Shown in pieces: positions 24,066 to 35,000 of a DNA stretch of 64,000 bases (the stretch's first letter is position 1; each line of letters begins with the position of its first letter). Origin of the DNA: Adiantum capillus-veneris (taxonomy: Eukaryota; Streptophyta; Polypodiopsida; Polypodiales; Pteridaceae); contig CM043949.1 of NCBI GenBank assembly GCA_014529385.2, positions 108,683,977 to 108,747,976 on the forward strand. The letters run 5' to 3'. Below the pieces are notes generated by a model. The model worked only from the letters and a program-made list of their open reading frames with translations, searched no databases and was not told where the DNA came from. Position numbers and translations under genes: made by a program.

Positions 24066-24203
24066 ATGGCACCAAAAAGAACTCGAGCAAATCCTACATC
24101 TGATGATGAGGAAGTAGCTCCAAAACAAACTAGAGCTTCGCACGACGACGAAGCCGGGCCTAGTAGTAGGCCTACGGAGGAGAGTCTTCAGGCGCCAGTG
24201 TAG
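24066..24203 (+). CDS. Short leader ORF resembling a gag N-terminus
   Basis: The ATG at 24066 opens 45 codons (MAPKRTRANP start, Lys/Arg and Asp/Glu-rich, ending LQAPV) before a TAG. The frame stays open a further eight codons to CAG followed by GTGGGT at 24228, a possible splice donor. The composition is like the start of plant gypsy gag proteins, but it lies within the LTR, upstream of the primer-binding site. It may be a leader ORF, or an exon spliced to gag. Low certainty. Confidence 0.35.
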   Translation: MAPKRTRANPTSDDEEVAPKQTRASHDDEAGPSSRPTEESLQAPV

Positions 24204-25342
24204 CAGCAGATGGCCAATCAATCCCAGGTGGGTGTTCCACTATTCAATTAAGTCTTTAATTAGTTTAAGTTATTTTATAAGTTAGCATTGCATACGTAAG
24301 AAGGATAAACTGGCTGAAAACGGAAGGTAACTTCCAACGTGCATTTGTTTATAATGTAAGAAAGAATGGTTGGGTTAAAACTGGTTGAATTAGGAAAGAT
24401 ATGTTTGATCATCCTTAAGACAGCTTGTCTCAAGACACCTCCGACTCCTTGATATAAATTGATGATAATGATTGGCTTTCTAGCCACGGTTAAGTCGGTT
24501 ACCCCCATGAACGATGAGTTTCTACTCCGTGTCATGTCTTGATGTTTCTACATAAGTTAGGATACCGTTTTTATCCTAGGGAAGCCGCCCGGTTGTATGG
24601 GCAACTGATTTGGTGTATGGGCACCCAGAACCTTGGGTGGGGGTTTATTCACTCCGGATTTGAATAAGGAATGGGTGCCGTTTTTCACCCTTAGGGGGTC
24701 TTGAGACAAGAAGAGTACTGGTCATGGTTATTATGGATAATGTTTTGATTGACAGTACCCTGTCTTAAGTTTAAAGATGTTTGTTTTCTAAAAGAATGCT
24801 TTCAATGCTGTCTTTAATAATTGATTCAAGGAATTACTGTGACGAAAAGTTAAAAGAAACCATTATTTTAAATGTTTAAAACAATGTGATAGTAAGATAA
24901 ATGAATCATGTGTGAGTGCGGGGTGGTAAGTGGGGATTGACTAAGGTTGTGAATCATGGACGGGTGGACCTGATTAGTCAGGTAACTATCCATTCCTGCG
25001 CACTAAAACGTTTAGAAAACTTCTTCATTTGGAAGAGGAGTCCACCAGCGGCTGTGCCCTCACATCTGTTAGGGGAAAAAAAGCGTTGGTTGAGGATACC
25101 TTAGCCCAATTGTGGCAGTTATAGGGCCGAAATAGTTTTTTGGACTTTTAATACGTTGTCCCGTTTCCGCTGCGAGACAAGACTAGGTCTTCTTCTAAGG
25201 CTATAGACCCAAGCCATTGTCTATGGCAAAGGTTTATTCCTTGGATTTTTCTTGTCTAGAGACTCCAATTTTTATAAGGCCTAGATACCTGTCAAGGATC
25301 CCATCCCGATCTCGGTATAGTCGGGGTTAGGGACCTTACAAG

Positions 25343-25354
25343 TGGTATCAGAGC
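25343..25354 (+). other. Primer-binding site (tRNA-iMet) of element E
   Basis: TGGTATCAGAGC lies two bases after the LTR end and matches the initiator-Met tRNA complement. Confidence 0.9.
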
Positions 25355-25647
25355 ATGTGTTAACTAAAGTCTTGGACCTAGGGAAAATTTTAAGGCGTTA
25401 AGTTGAAATAAGTGATCTTTGACAAATCCAATTAAAGACGTATTAAATTAAAAAGAGGGAGTGAAAGGAAAAAGAGAATTATCCCTATCCTTGTAGGAAA
25501 ATTTCCATAAGGCCTACTTCAAATTCTTGGATTTCAACATTAGGTTTATGAGGGCTTGCCTATCCCGAGACTATTCAATGCGAAAAAGCGTGATGAAATG
25601 GCTGAATAATAGATTTTCTACTCGTGAGATAATCCCACTAGTCCATC

Positions 25648-26211
25648 TTGGGAGAAAATGAAGCAGGCAAGCAAAGAACGTTATCTCCCTCTTGCACATC
25701 AGGCAACAAAATGAACGAGTTCTTTGATCTACGCCAACTAGGACTTTCATTAGAGGAGTACTACATTAAGTTCGTGTATTTACAACGCTATGCTCCCCAG
25801 ATGACCATGGAGCAACAAATTGCCCGTTTCTATCAAGGCCTCAACAAACCCCTGAGTACACGTCTCGAAGCCATGAGGCCTACATCAATACAGGATGCCC
25901 TTCTCAGGGCTAAGCCTCTTGCAGCCGAAGGAACCAACTCCATAAGGAACTATAATGGATTTAATAACTTTAAGGAAAGAGCCAGGGGAACTTTCAACCA
26001 AGGATACCAACAACGTGGACTAGCTGCAGTAGTAAACCTGGAGCAGACCGTCCCAAATGTTAGGTGCTATGGATGCAATCAAATGGGACACTATAGAAAT
26101 AACTGTCCTGAAGAGCAAAACCCTCGAACTACTGCTACAACCATTCCTCAAAATCAAGGTGATAATGTAAGAGGAGGTAGAAATGGAGGACGAGGTAGAG
26201 GAAGAGCATGA
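25648..26211 (+). pseudogene. Partial gag of element E with CCHC zinc knuckle
   Basis: A frame of 187 codons (first ATG at about 25711) contains a gag capsid-like C-terminal half. LRQLGLSLEEYYIKFVYLQRY is followed by an MTMEQQIARFYQGLN segment, a pattern common in plant chromovirus gag. Then come a Gln/Asn/Arg-rich linker, a CCHC knuckle (CYGCNQMGHYRNNC) and a Gly/Arg-rich tail ending at TGA (26209-26211). The N-terminal capsid part, including the usual Trp-Trp region, is absent. No protease or RT follows, so gag ends the coding capacity. The Gly/Arg tail may bind nucleic acid. Confidence 0.75.
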
Positions 26212-26985
26212 GGAACCGGATCTTATGCAATCATAGGAGAACCAACCTTATGAATAAGAAAGATAAAAGAGCCACTCGCTTGGCCATAGTTAGCAATCTT
26301 AGAGCTTTGTAAACCACTATAAATCAATAATGTAAAAACTTGAGTTACTTATATATTATAATGGAATACATGATTTTCTTCTCCAAAATTACTTAATGAA
26401 TCTAAAGTAAGTTAGTATTCAATCAAAAAAATTAAGGATTGATCTAGTCAATGAGACAGAGGTTCCCAATAGTATAAAAAGAATTTGAATTTTGAGAATG
26501 AGATAGCTATCAAGAAACCAACTCACATTCTTGTGCACACGATAACCTTCCTTAGAAAATGACCTAGATATGAAAGTATTAAGGTACGAAACTAATAGAA
26601 AGTCGAAAAGAACTCTTGGTATGATACTTCTTAAAACCCTTTACATAATGTTGGTCAACCAGGTTAGAGCATAGAGAACGTACCTCTGGTGCAATGGTGG
26701 AAGCTTGTGCCGAACGCAGATTGCTCAGAATGGCAAGAACACGTCGAGCGCGTTCAGATTGGCAAAGCTGAATTACATAATACTTGTCGAACGATGATTG
26801 CTCTGAATGGTTAGTTAGACCGAGCACGTTCATGTTGACAAGGTGGATATATGGATCTTTTATGGAATTGATTTAACCTGGTTTTTGAGATGATACAAAT
26901 GGGTTGTAAAGGTTTTTAAGATGGGCTCAACACTAAGAGTTTCTTGAGGAAAAATTGGCTAGCAAGTAACTCCAACCAGAAACAA
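26212..26985 (+). other. Element E internal sequence without recognisable coding
   Basis: Between gag and the chromodomain tail, about 770 bp show no PR, RT, RH or IN motif. About 4 kb that would normally encode pol is missing, and what remains may be spacer or captured sequence. Confidence 0.5.
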
Positions 26986-26989
26986 GAAA

Positions 26990-27090
26990 GAACTCTTAGA
27001 GTAATCAATAACATTTGGTAAAGTGGAAAGGTTATCCCTTCGAAGATGCCACTTGGGGAGGATGAATTTCTCTTTTCAAAGATTTTCCCA
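26990..27090 (+). pseudogene. Chromodomain tail of element E
   Basis: With one frame change, the sequence reads LVKWKGYP followed by a WEDE-like acidic segment and FSKIFPNF. KW-GYP-x-x-x-x-TWE is the C-terminal half of the chromodomain found at the end of chromovirus integrases. It lies just upstream of the polypurine-like tract and right LTR, the expected place. The rest of integrase is deleted. Confidence 0.65.
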
Positions 27091-27136
27091 ATTTCGGTTG
27101 AGATGAGGACATCTCAAATTCTTAAGTTGGGGTGAT

Positions 27137-27799
27137 TGTAAGGTTTCCAGTTTCTGAAACCTTAAAGGTTGTATAAAGCTTAATCAAAGTGATATGATTA
27201 TTGAAAAAGCAATGTAGAATTGTCCGACCATGGCAAATATTGGTATTTTTGGAATCTTAAGCACAACAAACCCCGGGCTAGAAATTTTCAGAATTGAATT
27301 CCGATAAAAACTGGCATAGTTATGACCCCTGGAAGTCTACACTATGAATTGAGTAAAATAGGTAAAATTGAAGGGTTGCAGTAATCATTTAAGCATAGAC
27401 TTTATTAAAGTCCTCCTAGATATTTACAAGATATTTACCAATTAAACAAAAATAGGTCAAAATATACCATAATTGATATTTTAAAAGCTGGCAGGTAATG
27501 GGAGGGTCATCACTGACCTGCCAGGGACTCATTTAGCAGCAGGGGTCGTTTTTTTGACCTGTAGGGGGCTGCTTGAACTGCAAGCAATTGCTTTTTTAAG
27601 CCTGTGAGAGCTTAAGAGTGCCAGAAAACTATAAATAGGACCCCTAGCTTCACATTTTACACAGACTCGGAGCCTTGCTACTCTCTCTCTCATCTAGAGA
27701 GAACACTACGTAGAAATCATTAGAGTTTAATCTTTAATTGATTAACCCTAATGGTAATTAACCTAATCCTTTTTAATTAGTAAGGTTAGATTAAGATTA
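27137..27799 (+). repeat. Truncated 3' LTR of element E
   Basis: This matches the left LTR from its first base to about position 664 and stops at a GGTTAGATTAAGAT sequence. What follows is unrelated. It includes the conserved TATA box at 27629-27639. Confidence 0.85.
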
Positions 27800-27857
27800 A
27801 GGTTAGATCCTTCTTCCTGCAAATGGCCTTATTTTTGCACTCAAGGTCTCCTTACAG

Positions 27858-30800
27858 GAATTAAAGATTCCAAAATCAGCTGACGAGATGTTTTTAAAAC
27901 GAAGCACATTCAACATGATGGTGAATGGATTACTGCATGATAATGGGAGCCAAGGTAGAGGTGTTACTCTACATAAAGTGGCAAATCTATTAAATGTTTA
28001 TCCAAGGAATTTATATTCAGCTTTGGGTAGACTTGACAGTGATCCTATGTCAAGTACGCTGAGGTTCGACTTATGCAAAAGGAAGTTTGGAAATGCTGGG
28101 TCCTTATCGGAGGAATTGAAGCAGACAATTATTACATTTTGGATAGAGCACAGTAGGGTGTCTCCAAACAAGAAAGATATTTGTCAGGAACGATTGGGCA
28201 GAAAACATTATCAAGAGCATCCCATACACTTACTTGATGAATCTCAGGTAAACATGTCTCATTCTTACAATGAATAACTCTCAAGTGAAACATCTCACTC
28301 TTATGAATAGCTACCCATTGCGTGTTATGGAGTTGTGTACATCCTACTATATGTGATATGTAGCCAAGTAATGTGTCAAGATAGTCCATTGTCTCTACCT
28401 ATGCTATTATGTGTGCTATATTGCACAAGTGTAGCCCAATGTCCCTGTCTATGCTATAAGTGTGCCATGTAAAAGGACTCTATTGTAGTAAGATAGCAAC
28501 ATGTGTGCTATACAGTAAAAGTGTGTGTAAGATTAGCACAATGTTCTTGTCTATGATATGATGTGTGGTATGTGAAAGAGCTATATTACATATTGAGAGC
28601 ACTATGTGTGCCATATAGCGTTAGTGTGTGTAATAAGAGGCCAATATCCCTATCTATGCTATTATGTCATAGTATTTCTTACAGTATGAGTGCTATATAG
28701 CATAGCTATGTGTAATAATAGCCCGATGGTCCTATCTATGCTATTATGTGTGCCATGTAGCAGGACTCTATCAGAGTATGACAACATCATGTCTGCTATA
28801 TAGCAATAGCACAATATACCTATCTATGGTATTATGTGTGCTATCAAATTTTATAATATTATGAGAGCACTATGTGTGCTACATAGAAGATGTTAGTGTA
28901 ATAGTAGCACGGTATCCATGTCTATGCTATTATGTGTGCTATGCAGAGTGTGATATGTGTAATAATAGCACAATATCCCTGTCTATGCTCTTTTGTGTGT
29001 TATGTAGAAGAACTGTGTTATAATATGAGAGCACTATGTGTGCTATATAGCAGACGTGTGTGATGTGTGTGTAATAACAGCTAAAAATCCCTATCTATGC
29101 TATTATGTGTTATATAACAAAATTGAGCATGTAATGAAAGCTGAGTTATCTATCTATGCTATTATCTGTGCTATGTAGCATAGCTATGTGTATTTATACC
29201 AATGCATCTGTAGCTATGCTATTATGTGTGATATATAGCAAAATGTAATTCTAATGCATTTTTTTTTTCAAGCAGACAGAGTATTTCTTGAAGTTTAAAG
29301 ATAGCCACCCACATGTGACAATTGGGCAAAGGTCCTTTGAGAAGCTGAAGCTTTGGTTCGTGCGAAAGTTAAAAGATCGAAATACTTGCTGTTGTGTTTA
29401 TCATATCAAACTGATGTATCTCAAATATGCATTTAATGTTGTGCGCTCATCTCCTTTTGGTTTTCATGGGAGGTCATGTACATGTAAATGCAATGTTTGC
29501 AAATCAGATGGGGTGAATGCAGAATGTCTTGCCGTTGAGCACTCGTTTTCAGGGATCACGAAGTTGTGGGAATCATGCGTATGTACAAAGGCCGAGGGGG
29601 ATATGTTCCATAAACACACTTGCTTGATGGGCCAATGCAAAAACTGTGGTGTGGAAAAGCTCAGCCTTTGTCCACGAGAACTTGCAGAGATGACAAAGAC
29701 AGTTCCATTGCAAGTCTTCGAGGACATTAAAGTTCAAACTAAGCATGGTCTAAGTAAGAGAAAGATGTTGTCACTCAAACAGGTGGCTTTAAGTGAGCTG
29801 ACAGGGAGGATAAAAGACGACATCAGAATCTTCATCGAGCACAATTTCACTTACAGATGGCAGGCACATCAATACAGAGAATGTTTGAAGGTGTTTCCTT
29901 TAGATACCATTATATATGTAGTAGACTTTGCTGAAACTTACTCGTTCAAAGAGCAAAATGAAGTACAATCCATTTATTGGCATACAGATCAATGCACCAT
30001 CCTTGTTCACATAACGTACATGCGTGACAACGAAGATGACAGTATTATCAAGCATGTGCATTTCTACATCTCCGATGATAGGCAACATGATACGCTCTTT
30101 GTCGAGCATTGTTTTCTTCTTTGTGATCAGTGGCTTAAAGACCAGGGGCTGAATTTCAAGAAGCACTGGGTGTGGTCAGATGGTGCAGCCTCGCAATTCA
30201 AGGCTGCAAGGCCATTTTACTTTGTTGCTAGAGATTACCAACTAACAGGTACAGAGATGACATGGAATTTTTTTGGCTCTGGCCATGGCAAGGGGGAGCA
30301 TGATAGCGCTGGCGCTGTGATAAAGAGAGCCCTTACACATGAACAACTCAAGAGTAATGGAGTTGTTCATAGGCAAGCTGCAGACGTGGTTGCATTTTTG
30401 ACAAGAACAATGTCCAATGCTGCATGTAGCTCTTATGCACAATCCACTAAAGCAGGTCCTACTATAAACATGAAATTTTGGCTAGTAAAAGAGACAGAAG
30501 TGGACAGGTCTAATCTATGGGGTTGTGAGAGAGTACCAGGATCTCGATCACTCCATTGCATTTCAGGCTTTTGTCGTCATGATCCTACTCAATTAAGGAC
30601 CAGGTGGCTTTCTTGTTTTTGTGATGCTTGCATGAAGGGCCATTGGAGGACTTGTTCCAGCAAATCATATGCAGGCAAGTGGACACATAAGGCATTGAAA
30701 CCACTCTCTGAGGTAGCAGAAGAGACTGAGGTACCATAAGATGAAGCTGTAATGTTTGAGGGATCCCAGGATATGCTGAGTGAGTAAAAATTGAAGGTGA

Positions 30801-31145
30801 TAACTTTGCAGTCAATGCAGAAGCTGGCAATGCAGAAGGTGTAGGTTCTTTCTTTTGAGATGTACAAAGAGAAAATGGATGACAGATTGCATCTTAAGAG
30901 ATAAGTGGAAAAGCAAATGTGATAAAAACACTTATGTTGTCACTGGGTGTTATTATCAACAGCAAGAGGGGGACCCAAATCACTACACTCTACTTGATGA
31001 TAGGGGAGTTACTAACCTGTACTCTCACCTTGTTCAGGCAATCAAGTTTGACATGCCTTTGGTAGATGCTACCTCAAAGACATATTATTTATCTCCGGAA
31101 CTACATGAAACCATTTACAATGCCATGCCCTATGAAGCAACATGA
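27858..31145 (+). CDS. Putative DDE-type transposase gene (spliced, 5'-truncated)
   Basis: Exon 1 is open from a CTTACAG acceptor at 27857 and its first ATG is at 27888; it ends CAG at 28247 before GTAAAC. The intron ends TTTCAAGCAG at 29275 and exon 2 runs to a stop at 30739, all in one phase. A further coding piece at 30855-31145 probably forms a last exon. Exon 1 holds a helical N-terminal domain with a WIEHSRVSPNKKD block. In exon 2 (numbered from 29288) there are Cys-rich clusters at residues 34-36, 64-71 and about 98-130. A likely catalytic triad follows: D213 (VVDFAE), D298 (WSDGAASQFK) and E337 or D339 (GHGKGEHDSAGAVIKR). SDG-x-x-QFK and HGKG-x-x-D resemble uncharacterised transposase-like proteins in animals and plants. 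I cannot name the superfamily. The 5' exon(s) appear to be lost. Confidence 0.65.
28248..29275 (+). repeat. Intron filled with CTATGCTATTATGTGTGCTAT-like repeats
   Basis: This 1,028-bp intron consists almost wholly of degenerate units with TCTATGCTATTATGTGTG, GTGCTATATAGCA and GTGTGTAATAATAGC, spaced irregularly by about 60-110 bp. The same units recur at 31430-31920, and the palindromic core also recurs in the intron of the minus-strand gene at 36040-36900. Confidence 0.8.
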
Positions 31146-31189
31146 TACCTATTTAACAGGCTTATATTATGTTCTATATAGCCTTCACC

Positions 31190-31313
31190 ATTCAATACCT
31201 CCTTACACATGTCCATTGTGCTATGTATCACATAGCACACAACCACACAGAGCACATAGCATAGAATCACACACATTTCAGATAATGAGGTTACTATTGT
31301 GAACATGTTGCAC
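31190..31313. repeat. Copy of minus-gene intron segment (36562-36681)
   Basis: The segment from TACACATGTCCATTGTGCTA to the GTGAACATG-TGCACC end matches 36562-36681 with few changes, in the same orientation. It lies just after the stop of the transposase gene. Confidence 0.8.
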
Positions 31314-31329
31314 CTTGAAAAAATTTAGC

Positions 31330-31925
31330 CAAGATATTTGTCGAAAACGATTGGGAAGAAAACATTATCAAGAGCATCCCATTCACTTTCTTGATGAATC
31401 TACATGTCTCATTCTTACAATCATCTCACTCTTATGAATAGCTACCCATTGGGTGTTATGGAGTTGTGTACATGCTACTATATGTGATATGTATCCAAGT
31501 AATGTGTCAAGATAGTCCATTGTCTCTACCTAGGCTATTATGTGTGCTATATTGTACAAGTGTGTGTAATAATAGCCCAATGTCCCTGTCTATGCTATAA
31601 AAGGACTCTATTGTAGTAAGATAGCAACATGTGTGCTATACAGTAAAAGTGTGTGTATCACATAGCACAATGTTCCTGTCTATGATATGATGTGTGGTAT
31701 GTGAAAGAGCTATATTACATATTGAGAGCACTATGTGTGCCATATAGCGTAAGTGTGTGTAATAAGAGGCCAATCTCCCTATCTATGCTATTATGTCATA
31801 GTATTTCTTGCAGTATGAGTGCTATATAGCATAACTATGTGTAATAATAGCCCAATGGTCCTGTCTATGCTATTATGTGTGCCATGTAGCAGGACTCTAT
31901 CAGAGTATGACAACATCATATCAGA
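31330..31925 (+). repeat. Copy of transposase exon-1 end plus intron start
   Basis: GATATTTGTC...GAAAACATTATCAAGAGCATCCCA matches the last part of exon 1 (from about 28177), and the following sequence tracks the intron to about 28790 with small deletions. It is a segmental duplication placed 3' of the gene. The copied exon end lacks the CAG/GTAAAC donor. Confidence 0.85.
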
Positions 31926-32071
31926 AAAATAAAATTACATCATATCACCAAAATAAAATTACATCATTCAATCATTAAGTTTAGAGAACTTTGAACATGT
32001 CAGTTTTTTGTATAGTAATCGCAAGTACATTCAGTGCACAAAATGCTGTATACATGATTCCATAACCACAA

Positions 32072-35000
32072 TCAACCTTCCTTACATACTTCTTGTTGAC
32101 TTCTATAGTGGCTGATGACACGAGAAGACACACTGTCCGAAGGATTTTCAAACTGGTTCATCTTTGCATAAGCATTAGGGCTGGGTGAGACTGTCCACTT
32201 GACTAACCAAGGGAACAATGTTCTAACCAGGTAAATTGGGGACTGACAAATATCTGCTGGTTCAAATGAAGTAGGACAGACACAAGTCTCGGGAGGGTTG
32301 AGCAGACACTTGTAGAGTGTGTCATCCACCACCAGTGTATTATCAGAGTTGAACTTAGGATGGTGCTTCCAAAAGTCTTTCAAACACTTGAAAAATATGG
32401 GCTTTGCGTTATCTCTACATGGAGGGATCCCAGGAACTTCATTTAGATTGAAGATCGCCTCTCTACACCCCTCTTGACCGATAATATCGAGGAAATGCTG
32501 TTTGTTCAGCCTAGGAAAGCATGCACTCAAAGCAAGTGCTAGATTGTCCTGGGTCATGCAGCTCCATAGTGCAACTTGTGCTCTTTGCAGCAGTGCATGC
32601 AAAAAGATTGATGCATTGGGCCTGACCACATATTCAAATTGCATCTTTCCTATAGCATTTGGCGCAACGACTACCTGATACCTTGATCTTGCCCAATCAG
32701 GAATACTGCTTCTCGCTATTCCTGTATAGAAGGAGACCTTATACCTCCTTATGAGAAGCCCATTCACATCCAGTATGATGCATAAATTGTCCCTTCTCTT
32801 CTTGTCCTCAAAAGACGCAGGAGGCAGTGCAACAATCTGTACTGGCATTACCACAAGACACGGCCTCTCTAGCATTCTTTGTACCTGCCTCATCTGTATC
32901 TGTAGTAGCCGCTCGACCCATAGGGACCTATGGACTTTTACCTTTGGTATTCCCAACAGTGGGATTTGTACAAGACTCAGTTGTATCATGTGCAACTGCC
33001 TCTTTCGTGTCTACAGCAGCCATGAAATGTTCTCCCATTGCCTCTCCCGATTGAGCTGCTCTGTCAGTGGGCACCTCTGCGCCTTTCCCTGCCTCATTGT
33101 TTTGCTCTATACATGCCTCAGTTGTATTATGTGTATTTGCCTCTTTCATGTCCGTAGCAGCCACGAGAACTTCTCCCATTACCTCTCCAGATTGAACTGC
33201 TCTGTCGTATACCTCAGCTGTGTCGGCAGAAGCCGCGACATCACCGTTACCCACTGCTGAGCCTATTCCAGGTACTCTCTTAGTGAGGTCCTCCTCACCC
33301 AAGCCTCCCATATCTTCAACAACGGCATCTGTACCCTTTGCCTCCTCTGCATCAACAATGTCATCAGCTGCATCACTTGGACAGACCACCTGGGCTTGAG
33401 CTGTGACATCACTTGCACCCACTGCCTCACGTGTTCCAGCTTCTCTCTCAATGAGGACCTCCTCACCCATGCCTCTGGTATCCTCAACAGTGGCATCTGT
33501 ACCCGTAGGCACAACTGCATCAAGAAGGGCATCCATGACAGCATGAACAATACTTTCTGTTCCACCATCATTAACATTGCCATCAGCAGCAGCATCTGTG
33601 CTAGCATCAACTTCCATAGCATCCACAATGTCATTTGTGTAGGCATCAACTACCGTAGCATCAGCAATGGCATCTGTGTAGGCATCAACTGTGGTAACAT
33701 CATCAATGGCATCTGTGCCAGATTCAACAGTGGCATCTGTACCCATAGCCACAACTGCATCAAGAAGGGCATCTATGACAGCATGAACAATAATTTCTGT
33801 TCCAGCATCATTAACATTGCCATCAGCAGCAGCATCTGTGCGAGCATCAACTTCCATAGCATCCACAATGTCATTTGTGCAGGAATCAACTACCGTAGCA
33901 TCAACAATGGCATCTGTGCAGGCATCAAGTGTGGTAGCATCATCAATGGCATCTGTGCCTGAGTCAACAGTGACATCTGTACCCATAGCCACAACTACAT
34001 CAAGAAGGGCATCTATGACAGCATGAAAAACACTTTCTGTTCCACCATCATTAACATTGCCATCAACAGCAGAATCTGTGCGAGCATCAACTTCCATAGC
34101 ATCCACAATGTCATTTGTGCAGGCCTCAACTAGCGTAGCATCAGCAATGGCATCTGTGCAGGCATCAACTACCATAGCATCATCAATGGCATCTGTGCCA
34201 GATTCAACTGTGGTGGGGGTGGGTAATGTATCCTTTTCAAGTTTAGCATGGTCAACATTTGTATGCACATCATCATGCACAACCTGCACATCAACTGCAT
34301 TAGGCACATTTGGAACAAATTCAGCAGTACTAGTAGGTGTGCAGGGATCAACTGTATTAAAAGACTCTTTTTTTTTGCCTGTAACCCCCTTGGAAGCTGT
34401 AGCACCCCCTCTTGGATTCTTCACAGGATAAGACTGAGCCAGTGAACCTACATACCCCTCAACTGTATCAAAAGACACTTTTTTTTTTGCCTGTAACCCC
34501 CCTGGAAGCTGTAGCACCTCTTCTTGGATTCTTCACAGGATAAGACTGAGCCAGTGAACCTACAGACCCCTCATCTAGAAACCCTGAAGAGCGAGTGCGT
34601 CTCATGCAAGTTCCTCTTTTTTCAGCTTCTTGATTATCTACGACAAGAGAAAGTAGAAACATATTACTAAACATGTACAGAAAATAAATCAAATAGTTTG
34701 CAACTACTTGATGCAAAGAATTAAGAGACATGTCACTAACAAATTCCAACACTTGATTCATCAATGAGCATGGATACAATAGGGGTGAAATGGATTGCAC
34801 ATGCCTTCTAAAGACATCTTCTAATTGCATGAAGTTACAAAAAAAACACACTCATTGCTTTGCATTTGGTTTCTTTCTCTTCCTAAATGAATCAAGAGGT
34901 ATATCCATTGTGGGACTTCCACCTAAGTTCTTGGGAGTCGATTTCTTGCGCTTTGGTGTTGGCTTCTTCCCCGCTGGAGGGGGTGTTGCTTTCACCGCAT

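Larger units (their letters stand above)
20584..25340 (+). repeat. 5' LTR of element E (4.76 kb)
   Basis: It starts TG and ends CA, immediately followed by the primer-binding site. A TATA box at 21075 suggests U3 is about 500 bp. The remaining 4.2 kb, R plus U5, would then be transcribed leader. It contains about 14 tandem repeats and a short ORF. This length is extreme for an LTR. Confidence 0.8.
20584..27799 (+). mobile_element. Element E: chromovirus with giant LTR, mostly pol-less
   Basis: The left LTR runs from TGTAAGG at 20584 to TTACA at 25340 (4,757 bp). An initiator-Met primer site follows at 25343-25354. The internal part is only about 1.8 kb and holds a partial gag with a CCHC knuckle and, near its end, a chromodomain remnant. 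A polypurine-like stretch with AAGTTGGGGTGAT precedes the right LTR, which starts at 27137. This right LTR is nearly identical to the left one for about 660 bp (about 11 differences, mostly transitions) and then stops abruptly at about 27799. Lacking RT, RH and most of IN, the element would depend on a relative. No target duplication can be checked because the right end is lost. Confidence 0.82.

Noticed and set aside
25343-25354. Possible tRNA genes at the TGGTATCAGAGC sites
   Set aside because: These 12-bp matches are retrotransposon primer-binding sites next to LTR ends; no tRNA cloverleaf surrounds them.
33396-34431. Plus-strand frames opposite the 80-residue repeats
   Set aside because: These are antisense readings of the 240-bp array. 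The minus-strand frame is longer, spliced in phase and linked to a recognisable domain.
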